The notes beneath the pieces were generated by a model, which was not told where the DNA came from, did not search any database, and saw nothing but the letters and a program-made list of their open reading frames with translations. Of a stretch of DNA of 63,266 nt, positions 17,648 through 25,446 are shown one piece after another (position 1 is the stretch's first letter; each line of letters starts with the position of its first letter). Made by a program: the position numbers and the translations under genes. Source of the stretch: Pirellulaceae bacterium (lineage in GTDB: Bacteria > Planctomycetota > Planctomycetia > Pirellulales > Pirellulaceae); NCBI GenBank assembly GCA_026004775.1, contig BPJU01000025.1:1-63266 (forward strand), given 5' to 3'.

Positions 17648-18525
17648 CCTCAATGCGAAGGAAAAGGCACGAATCTCGCAAGCGTCCACGACCACAATCA
17701 AAAATCCCACCATGGCCGGTGGCACCCGTACCCGACATACCAGATTTTGGGAAAGTGACTGATAGCGAAGAACTGTGGCAAACGATATTGAAGTGGGCGG
17801 GTGCTCTGTTTGACTGGGTTCATGTGTGGCGGATACGAAACAGCGAATTTTTTGCCGCACTACCACAAATCGAAGAGCAGTGCCGGCTAATGATAAACAT
17901 TGTCGAAATTGAAAAAGCCGAACTGTTTCGGAACTTGCTCGGTAAAAGTGAGTGGTACAGGGATCTGCTGGTGCGGCCACATAGAGTACTTGCTAGGTGT
18001 CTCTCCGAGACTTATCAGCGAGATCCGGAAGCAGAAGCGGAGTTCCGGCGGGCGCTCGAAATAGAGCCGATCCATAGTGGCGTGTTTCGAGATTATGTAC
18101 GGTTTCTTTTGTTTCGTGGTAGATATGTTGAGGCCGCGGATTTAATCAACAATATGGATACGCGTATTATAACGGAGACCGGCCAGGATACAATCTCACG
18201 AGATTTGCTCAATTGGGCATTTTCTTTTCCCCAAATTGGGTATGCGATAAGGCCAGATATTTTAAGGCTGTGCGTGGCTGAGTTATCTTCTTGGGGCGAT
18301 GCTATGGTAACTTTGGGTATCAAATTCTCGCCGACAAAGCTCCGCCCGAGTCGTGGGGAAATAATGAAACTTATGTGCATGGGAATGCTTAATGCACAAC
18401 CGTTTGATGAAGTGTGCGCCCGAGAGCGAACTTGGATTACTGAAGAAAAATATTGGAAATGGTGGCGCCGATATCGTCCGTGGCGACTCGGGTTGGTTCT
18501 AGAGGCTGAGCCGGAGGATCGCTGA
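17641..18525 (+). CDS. Unknown protein overlapping the Rhs tip; candidate immunity protein
   Basis: A 294-residue cytoplasmic-looking protein that I do not recognise. Its ATG lies inside the last codons of the Rhs fragment (7-nt overlap), as in toxin-immunity pairs. The N-terminal 35 residues are basic and Pro-rich. The middle (EAEAEFRRALEIEPIHSGVFRDYVRFLLFRGRYVEAADLINNMDT) looks like TPR-type helical hairpins, and the C-terminus is Trp/Arg-rich (EEKYWKWWRRYRPWRLG). It shares the lower GC of the Rhs tip. Immunity is inferred from position only; a DUF/TPR housekeeping role is possible. Confidence 0.6.
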   Translation: MVTSMRRKRHESRKRPRPQSKIPPWPVAPVPDIPDFGKVTDSEELWQTILKWAGALFDWVHVWRIRNSEFFAALPQIEEQCRLMINIVEIEKAELFRNLLGKSEWYRDLLVRPHRVLARCLSETYQRDPEAEAEFRRALEIEPIHSGVFRDYVRFLLFRGRYVEAADLINNMDTRIITETGQDTISRDLLNWAFSFPQIGYAIRPDILRLCVAELSSWGDAMVTLGIKFSPTKLRPSRGEIMKLMCMGMLNAQPFDEVCARERTWITEEKYWKWWRRYRPWRLGLVLEAEPEDR

Positions 18526-18847
18526 ATTGACGATGTTTCGGGGCCACGCCAGTTGAGTTATTGGTGAAATGATAGTCAGCGTTAGTTAAGGGGGACTGTG
18601 CAGGCGACCACGGAGCGTAGCGGATCACGAACTAGTGCACCAGACCACCAACTCCCCACCGGCCGGGACCTCAGCTTTGGGCACTGGGCGTTCGTTCGGA
18701 CCATTCGTGGATGCACACCACGCAGGCTGTCCTGGCGCGATGGGAACGGGCCGAGCTGAGGCACGACGAATTCAAGGAAACGGAGTTCCAGGCAAGAGTG
18801 GCGGCTGACATTCGTCGGGAGGCTTACTGGAACGAATGTACGCCAAA
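18526..18847. other. Intergenic tract before the IS66 remnant
   Basis: No gene or clear repeat recognised. Short open frames here have no SD or family resemblance. Confidence 0.5.
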
Positions 18848-18891
18848 GTAAGCGTACACCGGCACCATTCTTGACGGGGTTGGTAGGCTGA

Positions 18892-18921
18892 CGGCGTGGT
18901 ATCGGAACACGCCGTTTTTTT
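18892..18921 (+). terminator. Intrinsic terminator inside IS66 leader
   Basis: Stem CGGCGTG (18892-18898) and CACGCCG (18908-18914) followed by seven T. It sits between the IS66 inverted repeat and the tnpA start, so it would shield the element from outside transcription. Confidence 0.75.
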
Positions 18922-18938
18922 AGCAAAGGAGCCGCCCC

Positions 18939-19355
18939 ATGAACCAAGCTGCTGGTTCCCGGAAGTCTCGTGAATGGACTAACCGCCTCAGCCGCTTCAA
19001 GAACTCCGGGCTCAGCGTCGCGGAATTCTGCCGGAAGGAGCGGGTTTCCGTAGCGACGTTTTATTACTGGAAGCGACGCCTGCACGGCCCGTCGTCAGGC
19101 AGCGAACGGCCGAAGGCCACCGTATCCGCAACCCACTCCGTGTCGACTGCGAGGCTGGCCAGTAAGTTGGGCTCGATCCCTGCCGATGAGCCCGCCTTTC
19201 GCCCCGTCCAAGTCAGCTTTACACCCAAGCCCGCCCTACTGGTTGTTCGACTTCCCGGTAATGTGGAACTACGCGTGGAAGATGAGCCGCAACTGGCAGA
19301 AAAACGGGCGGGCCAAATCCTGCAGCTTACCTTGGCACCGCAGGAGGCTCGATGA
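18939..19355 (+). CDS. IS66-family accessory protein TnpA
   Basis: A 138-residue IS66 OrfA-type protein. The HTH region reads REWTNRLSRFKNSGLSVAEFCRKERVSVATFYYWKRRL, the standard opening of this family, followed by a variable linker and a C-terminal strand-rich part (VRLPGNVELRVED). AAGGAG lies 8-10 nt before ATG 18939. Because tnpB and tnpC are lost downstream, it is an orphan. Confidence 0.85.
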   Translation: MNQAAGSRKSREWTNRLSRFKNSGLSVAEFCRKERVSVATFYYWKRRLHGPSSGSERPKATVSATHSVSTARLASKLGSIPADEPAFRPVQVSFTPKPALLVVRLPGNVELRVEDEPQLAEKRAGQILQLTLAPQEAR

Positions 19356-19381
19356 TGCTTGGGTTGGCATCGTACTTTTTG

Positions 19382-19406
19382 GGTAACCGTTCACGGTTGG
19401 TTAGCC
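19382..19406 (-). repeat. GGCTAACCAACCGTGAACG repeat, copy 3
   Basis: Reverse-strand copy of the motif also at 15126-15150 (plus) and, shortened, at 11801-11820 (minus). Here it lies at the exact point where IS66 tnpB is cut off, suggesting it is the end of another mobile element. The remaining 19407-19911 has no gene. Confidence 0.65.
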
Positions 19407-19911
19407 GGCAACCGCGGCAGGCCGACCGGTGTCGATCGCTATCGACTCAATGTGCGCGAGCCCTCTCCCACAGGCCTCATAAGGGCCAGGGCCGTCGGTG
19501 CAGGCTGTCTTCCTCAAAGCTCCACGTCATTTGCGTTGAGAACCTTGGTACTCGGTCTGATCGGAGGTTAGGTGTGCCCCCATCCGTCGACGGCCGTCCC
19601 GCTTCCCAGCAACACAGAATAGCGAAGGGGGTGCGTGTCTGGGGGAGGGACATGGGGACTGTAGGTCCCTACCCCAGTACCCTCGTCAAGCAACGCGGCG
19701 TTTTCTTTTTAGCCGCTCTACTTGGTAATTGCACTTTCTGACAAAACCTAGTATCAGGCTGCGAGGGCCGCCAGGCGAAGTAAGAAGGCGCCGATTCTTG
19801 TCGATACCCTTCCCACACGTAGTAATGGCGAAAATTCGTTTCGCAGAACACGGAGTTACGATGTCTAGAAGCTATGGGCATGCGACGGCCGGCGATTTGG
19901 GGCGTTTGGCT

Positions 19912-20050
19912 TGTATAGTGGCACGGCCGTCTCGGCCGTGTGGGTCGCCCAAGATGCTGGTTAAAACCGGTGCATAGCGCCCGCTGCGCAGCCCAGTCCG
20001 CCACGTGATGGAACCTCAACTCCCCACGGGCGAGACGCCCGTGCCACACG
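19912..20050 (+). repeat. Dispersed palindromic repeat, copy C (most complete)
   Basis: Order of parts: TGTATAGTGGC; palindrome ACGGCCG-TCT-CGGCCGT; CGCCCAAGATGCTGGTTAAAACC; GGTGCATAGCGC; then a second palindrome CACGGGCG-AGA-CGCCCGTG at 20025-20043. Copies A (1575-1705) and B (11900-11980) match parts of it. The rest up to 20258 holds no gene. Confidence 0.8.
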
Positions 20051-20258
20051 TGCTGTTTTACCTCTTGTCCCCGCATTCAATTCCTTTTCCTTTTGAGTCG
20101 ATAATAGTAGAAGTGCGGAATGCTTGCGCTCTTTACGCCCGTGCGCGTTGTAACGAGCGACGGACCGTGTCTGCGATTAGCCTGAGCCAACGGTATCGAG
20201 TTTTGCACTGGAGTTGAATAGCGACGTTAAGTGGGGCGCTTTGCGAGGAAATGGCAAG

Positions 20259-21521
20259 ATGGAGCGCCAAGGAAAACGCGATCTGACAAGCGGCACGACG
20301 AGTCATGCAGGCCGTTTCCCGGACATGGCGGCTGGGTACCGACCTTCTTCGCGCGCCCGAAGCCACTGTAGCCGCTTAACGTGGCTTTCCTTCATTGTCG
20401 CCATCTGTAGTCTTCCCGGCACGGTGTTGGCCCAGCCGATGACGATGCCGGAGATGGGCCAGTTGGCGGAAACTACCGAGCAGCCAACCGCTCCGGTCCG
20501 TCGCTTGCAGGGCAGCTCACGGCAATTGGGCTACCGTCTGGCCAGCGTCCCGAAAATGTTCGGCGACGTCGGTGTGGCCCCCGCCTTACTGGTAGGCGAT
20601 AGGCAAGAACCAGTGTTTCAAGCCACCGTACCACTTTCTCTAGGATTAGGCAGGTCCAAAATCAGCGAAAACAATAATCCCTTGCCGACAAACCGCGTTT
20701 TCTTCATGTATAACCATTTTCACAATGCGTTGAGCGTAACGCGGTTTGACGGCTCCACCGCAAAGTCACATTTTGACCAATATACGTTTGGGATCGAGAA
20801 ATTGATCTTCAATGATACGGCCTCGATCGAGGTCCGCATGCCGTTCAATAGTTCGTTCGACTTTCAACAGGATTCGGACTTCATCAGCGGCGGAAACGTC
20901 GGTAACCTTTCTCTGATTTACAAGCAACTTCTCTACTGGGAAGATACTTTTGCCATCGCCGCAGGCTCGTCATTTGAATTCCCCACCGCCAGTGACATCG
21001 AAGGGCAGATTTTTGGGGGTACCACCCCACTTGAAATCCAAAACGAGGCTGTCCGATTTTTGCCGTTTGTCGGCATCGTATCGGCCCCTGGGGATGAGTT
21101 CTTCTGGCAGTTCACGGCTCAAGTGGATTTGGGTTCCAGCGGAAATCCGGTGGTTATCAATCAGGTGGAGCAAGGGAGATTCAACGACCAGAATTTGCTC
21201 TACTTGGACTTTTCGCTTGGTCACTGGTTACTGAAAGACGAAGAAGACCTGCTGATTCACAGTGTGGCGACACTGGTGGAGCTGCACTATGTGCATACCA
21301 TGCAGGACGCCGATCGGGTGGTGATCGAATCAGGTCCGTCAGGGACAGGCGAACTTTTCGGCCCGGTGAATCGCTTCGATTTGCTGAATCTGGCCGCTGG
21401 CCTGAACTTGATCATTGGGCCGGTGACGAATCTGCGCGTTGCCGCCGTTGCGCCGCTCCGGGGTGCAAATGATCGGCTATTCGACAGTGAATTCCAGGTC
21501 CAGTTGAACCGATGGTACTAA
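20259..21521 (+). CDS. Probable outer-membrane beta-barrel protein
   Basis: About 420 residues. I start at ATG 20259 because GAGGA lies 9 nt upstream (the frame is open to TTG 20214). A long basic N-region leads to a signal-peptide core, LTWLSFIVAICSLPGTVLA, with cleavage before QPM. The mature part is rich in alternating beta segments (RVFFMYNHFHNAL, FGIEKLIFNDTASIEVRMPF, LSLIYKQLLYWEDTFAIAAGSSFEF) and ends FDSEFQVQLNRWY, with the aromatic terminus typical of outer-membrane barrels. The function is unknown. Confidence 0.7.
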   Translation: MERQGKRDLTSGTTSHAGRFPDMAAGYRPSSRARSHCSRLTWLSFIVAICSLPGTVLAQPMTMPEMGQLAETTEQPTAPVRRLQGSSRQLGYRLASVPKMFGDVGVAPALLVGDRQEPVFQATVPLSLGLGRSKISENNNPLPTNRVFFMYNHFHNALSVTRFDGSTAKSHFDQYTFGIEKLIFNDTASIEVRMPFNSSFDFQQDSDFISGGNVGNLSLIYKQLLYWEDTFAIAAGSSFEFPTASDIEGQIFGGTTPLEIQNEAVRFLPFVGIVSAPGDEFFWQFTAQVDLGSSGNPVVINQVEQGRFNDQNLLYLDFSLGHWLLKDEEDLLIHSVATLVELHYVHTMQDADRVVIESGPSGTGELFGPVNRFDLLNLAAGLNLIIGPVTNLRVAAVAPLRGANDRLFDSEFQVQLNRWY

Positions 21522-21608
21522 ACGACTTCTCGAGGCCGGCTGTGAATCTATCGATACACAGTTGAATACCGGTGCCATGGCGTCACGTGGCAACACTAGA
21601 GCAACCGA

Positions 21609-23351
21609 CTATTTGGGTAGCAATGCGTCGTAATTGTCGGTAAAAACCTGCGGCAGACTCTGACAAGGTTCGCCTTGCTGGGCTGCTTGCTCCCACCACA
21701 GGAAGGCTTCCGCTTGCTGGGCATCGTTAGCTCGTGGGTGCGTTGCCTGAAACGCGGCTTGGACCGCTAGCGAGGTGGCTGAGTCCTTCAGCGCATGCCG
21801 TACGAGCGCCAAACCCAACCGCAAGGGCAATTGGTCCAGCGGGTAGGTCATATTTCTTCCGGAAACTCGGACCGTCAGCTCCGTAGGTTGCCGCTCGACA
21901 ATACCTACCACGACTGTGTCGGTAATTTGAAGCGAATCGCCAGCGCTGAGCGTTTGCAACGCCTGCTGCACGGCTTGATGATACTGCTCGAGATATGCCG
22001 CCAACTGCTGCAAGCGGCCGAACATGACTCGATGTTCTTCGGTGCGGAGCAACGGCTGGGCTGCCTCAAGATGGGGACGCGCCTGATCAGGACGCTGTTC
22101 CAGCAGCGCTTTACGCGCCGCGTGAAAAGCTTCCACCAACCGCTGGCTCTCCTCCGGGCTCAGAGGCGGCAGGTTGTTCGCAGCCAATTCGGCGGGCAAG
22201 CCCGAACCCGGCTTTTGGGGCATCATCTCAGGTGAATTCGCCGAAGGCTCGCCCGGCTGCGGCTTGTCATTGGGTTCGCTTCTGGCCTCACCTGAAACCG
22301 ACTTCGAATCGGCATCGACCGCCGGCGGAGCATCAGGTGGTATGTCGCTGCTGTGGTCCGCAGGCGAATTGCTTTTCTGAGGCGGTACCGGTTTGCTCGG
22401 GAAAGCAGTTGGGGCATTCGCTCCGTGTTCGGCTCGATCCGGGGAAATATGCCCCGGCTGCTTGAGAGAATCTGCACCGGCTGTGCTTGGCTCAACCGGC
22501 GGGGCCAAGCCTTGCGCTACGCTTACTACATCTTGCGAATTTGGCAGCAACCCGGCTACCCACAAGACACACACAGTTGCTACGGCCCCACATACTGTTC
22601 CTGCTGTGAAGATCGCGAAAGCGGTTGCCGTTGGTATGGACGTAAGCCTTTTATCCGCTGTTGTTCTGCGGCCCGAAATCCGATGAGCAGGTTGCGCCGA
22701 GCGAGCCGGCACGTCGGCTGGAGCCGGCGCTGTGGCGGGTGACGTCGCACTGCCAGCCACAGAACCCCACGCTGGCGGCCCGACCTGCCCGCCCAACGGT
22801 ACGTCGCTCATGACCGGCACCGCCGTCCGCTCCTGCATCGCTGGAAGATCCAGAGGGGCCATCGGATCCGGCTCGGTCGTTACCGGCGTGAAGTCAGGTA
22901 CGAATGGCGCCATGGCTGGGTCGGTTTCGAGCGCTCCGGTTGTCGGAGTCTCGCCGCCATCCCTTTCCGAACGGGAATCCAGAATGCTCTGCGGTTCACG
23001 TTTTGCCCGTACCGCGTGCGGAACTCGATGCGCTGCCCGTTGCATTCTCAACGCGCCCAGACTCGCTTGCCGCGGTTGTTCGGAAAGCAGTCGGTCGTAC
23101 TGCTGCTTAAGCTTGGAATCGGTCAATGTGGCGCGCACTTGCTGGAGAAGATCCAAGATTTCCGTCCATTGATCGGCGTGAGGTCCAGGCCGAATGCGAC
23201 GCACTTTTACGATTAAGCCGTCACAGGCGCGCCGAATCACGTCCACATTCGTTTCCCCGCGTGGCACACCCAGCAGCGAGTAATAGTCCAAGCCACTCCA
23301 GTTGTCGGCCAGCCCCAGCCATTCCCGCCACGCGTCAAACTCGATACTCAT
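21609..23351 (-). CDS. J-domain-like membrane protein lacking HPD
   Basis: 580 residues. The first 95 (WREWLGLADNWSGLDYYSLLGVPRGETNVDVIRRA...ATLTDSKLKQQYDRLL) have the helical pattern of a J domain, but the HPD loop that stimulates DnaK ATPase is replaced by IRPGPHADQW. A long Pro/Ala/Ser-rich linker follows, then one transmembrane helix at about 245-270 (FAIFTAGTVCGAVATVCVLWVAG), another disordered acidic/Pro region, and a helical C-terminal domain from about 390. Related proteins are common in planctomycetes beside kinase signalling genes. A true chaperone role is doubtful without HPD. Confidence 0.75.
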   Translation of the reverse strand: MSIEFDAWREWLGLADNWSGLDYYSLLGVPRGETNVDVIRRACDGLIVKVRRIRPGPHADQWTEILDLLQQVRATLTDSKLKQQYDRLLSEQPRQASLGALRMQRAAHRVPHAVRAKREPQSILDSRSERDGGETPTTGALETDPAMAPFVPDFTPVTTEPDPMAPLDLPAMQERTAVPVMSDVPLGGQVGPPAWGSVAGSATSPATAPAPADVPARSAQPAHRISGRRTTADKRLTSIPTATAFAIFTAGTVCGAVATVCVLWVAGLLPNSQDVVSVAQGLAPPVEPSTAGADSLKQPGHISPDRAEHGANAPTAFPSKPVPPQKSNSPADHSSDIPPDAPPAVDADSKSVSGEARSEPNDKPQPGEPSANSPEMMPQKPGSGLPAELAANNLPPLSPEESQRLVEAFHAARKALLEQRPDQARPHLEAAQPLLRTEEHRVMFGRLQQLAAYLEQYHQAVQQALQTLSAGDSLQITDTVVVGIVERQPTELTVRVSGRNMTYPLDQLPLRLGLALVRHALKDSATSLAVQAAFQATHPRANDAQQAEAFLWWEQAAQQGEPCQSLPQVFTDNYDALLPK

Positions 23352-23514
23352 TATGCATCCAGTTAATATACAAGACTCTCACACCGCATCCTGCCGGCCA
23401 CGGGAGTAACTTCCCGTAAGGCGGCAGCAATGACCAATTGGGAGAACCAGTGCTTTATTCTATGATAGCCGGCGCCTTGTTCGGCTACAACGACGGCGAT
23501 CACCTGACGCTGCG

Positions 23515-25446
23515 TTGCAAGCACGCTATATTGCGGCAGGGCAATACGAAGGCATCGGCAGGTTGGTGGGAATCGTGGTGGGGAACAAGCGAGGACTGGG
23601 CGCAGAAGTGCGGCGGTGGAGATGGCCAAGTTATGGGCCCGAATTGCTGGTGTTGCTGACCGCTCTGCTTCTTCGATGCCACCACTTGCACAGCGTGTCA
23701 CTTTGTCATTTCGATGAAGGCGTCTACGTCGGCAACGCCCTGAAACTAGCGGGACGTTCGCCCGAAGGCTTCGCCTTTTATCAGCCGGAGCACGCTCCGC
23801 CACTCTACACATTGGCCGTGGCCGGAGCCTTTACGCTGGCAGGTATACCATGGCCCAACCTTGCCTTGTATCTGAACGCTGTTCTGGGAGTGGCGACGGT
23901 GGGGGGGGTTTACGGGATGGCATGGAAGTCGATCAACAGGAAAGCCGCCCTAGTCGCCGCCCTGCTTATAGCAGCCAGTGATTTTCACGTGGCATTCAGC
24001 CGGATGGCTTTGACGGACGTCCTGCTGACTTTCTGGTTTAGCCTGGCGATTGCCTCGTTTCTGGCCGCCGATAGGGCCTATCAGGCAGGGAAACCGCGCG
24101 CCGGGGCTGTGTGGACGTTGGCGTCGGGACTGTCCGTCGGGTTGGCCTGGCTCACCAAGTACAACGGCTGGATGGCCTTGGCCGTTATGGCGCTGGCGTG
24201 GCTGTGGAACCGGTGGCGATCACGACGTACTGGCGAACCGTTTGAGACTCGGGCAGGAAAAGAGCATCGCGGTTGTGGCGTGACTAGTCTGTTTGCCATC
24301 GCGCTGGTCTCGACACTTTGCTATGTGCCGTGGATTGTGTACGTCGAGCGGCACTATCCGGGCGGCTATCGGGGGGTGATGCGGATCCACGCGAGTTACC
24401 TCGATGAGTGGCGCCTGTGGCACGAGCACGCACTGGTCTACCTCGGTTCTCTGGCCGCCATGCGTCATTGGGGATGGCTGCTGTTGGTGAACCTGGGAAT
24501 TGCCGCCCTGTTCTTGAAAAAAGGGGGCTCAACCCGGACGCTCGCCTCATTGGGCCTTCTGGTGGCATCGGTGCTGCTCGGCTGTGACTCGGTGTTGGTT
24601 GCCCTGGCGCTGGTTACCAGCCCATTGGCACTGCGAAGCCGGCGCTTGGACCAACACGTGTACGCGTTCTGGTTGTGGCTGTTTGCTGTTCTTGCGCCGT
24701 GTTACCATCCGTACCTGAGGCTGATTCTGCCGGCGCTACCGGCCGCGATCTTGTTGGCGACCGAGCCGTTGCTGGGCCTGATGTCATTCAACGAGCCTGG
24801 ACGGCGGGTTCAACCTGGCGATCCATTCCTGCCGCTTCGACCGGTACCGTTGATCGTATTGGGATGCCTGTTGGCCGGTTGGTATGCGATGGCCCAGCCG
24901 TTTGGTTGGCTGCCGGAGCGGGGCCTGTGGCTTCGTTGGATCCCGGAGCAGGGATATCAGGCCTTTGCCCGATGGGTAAGCCGGGAGACGCCCGAGCAGG
25001 CTGCGTTCTTGTGTCAAGGCCAGCCGCCGTTTGCTGTATATTGTCCCCGCCAAGCCGTGGTGTTGGGCAATGAATCGTTCGTGGCCGCCACCGAGGGGCT
25101 GCCGGACGATCGACCAACCTATTGGGCGGTCGACTTTCGCGGGGTACATGTGCCAAACTCGGTGGCGCAGCGTGAAATGCGCCGGTACGGCGACGCGCTG
25201 GAACCGGTCCAGACTCTGCGGTTGGACATGAACCTGGTGACGCTGCTGGACCACCTGACGCCTTGGGAAGTGGCCCGCAAGGTGCACTCCGACAGTGAGA
25301 CGGCCGACTATGTGGAAGCTGGTGGCGCGCGTCGCTTGCCGCTGCCGGCTGCGATTTCAGTGCCGGGTTGGGACACCATTTACGTCTACCGTATTGACTT
25401 GGCACGACTTCGTGCCAGAAGGGCCTCGCGTCAGGCCAGCCCCTAG
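23515..25446 (+). CDS. Glycosyltransferase family 39-like membrane protein (ArnT/PMT type)
   Basis: Up to 643 residues with about 10-12 membrane segments. The acidic catalytic loop after TM1 is HFDEGVYVGNALKLA (Asp-Glu pair), and RMALTDVLLTFWFSLAIASF is the usual second conserved region. A soluble C-terminal domain begins near residue 490. Such enzymes move sugars from polyprenyl-phosphate carriers to proteins or lipids outside the membrane. The start is uncertain: TTG 23515 opens the frame and GTG 23575 is an alternative. The end overlaps the convergent cytochrome gene by 4 bp. Confidence 0.82.
   Translation: MQARYIAAGQYEGIGRLVGIVVGNKRGLGAEVRRWRWPSYGPELLVLLTALLLRCHHLHSVSLCHFDEGVYVGNALKLAGRSPEGFAFYQPEHAPPLYTLAVAGAFTLAGIPWPNLALYLNAVLGVATVGGVYGMAWKSINRKAALVAALLIAASDFHVAFSRMALTDVLLTFWFSLAIASFLAADRAYQAGKPRAGAVWTLASGLSVGLAWLTKYNGWMALAVMALAWLWNRWRSRRTGEPFETRAGKEHRGCGVTSLFAIALVSTLCYVPWIVYVERHYPGGYRGVMRIHASYLDEWRLWHEHALVYLGSLAAMRHWGWLLLVNLGIAALFLKKGGSTRTLASLGLLVASVLLGCDSVLVALALVTSPLALRSRRLDQHVYAFWLWLFAVLAPCYHPYLRLILPALPAAILLATEPLLGLMSFNEPGRRVQPGDPFLPLRPVPLIVLGCLLAGWYAMAQPFGWLPERGLWLRWIPEQGYQAFARWVSRETPEQAAFLCQGQPPFAVYCPRQAVVLGNESFVAATEGLPDDRPTYWAVDFRGVHVPNSVAQREMRRYGDALEPVQTLRLDMNLVTLLDHLTPWEVARKVHSDSETADYVEAGGARRLPLPAAISVPGWDTIYVYRIDLARLRARRASRQASP

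Larger units (their letters stand above)
18848..19378 (+). mobile_element. IS66-family element, truncated
   Basis: The left end GTAAGCGTACACCGG at 18848 matches the GTAAGCG start of IS66 inverted repeats. A leader terminator, the accessory tnpA gene, and the ATGATGCTTGGGTTGGC start of tnpB follow. TnpB is cut after about 6 codons, where the sequence passes into a GGTAACCGTTCACGG repeat. The DDE gene tnpC and the right end are missing. Confidence 0.75.
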
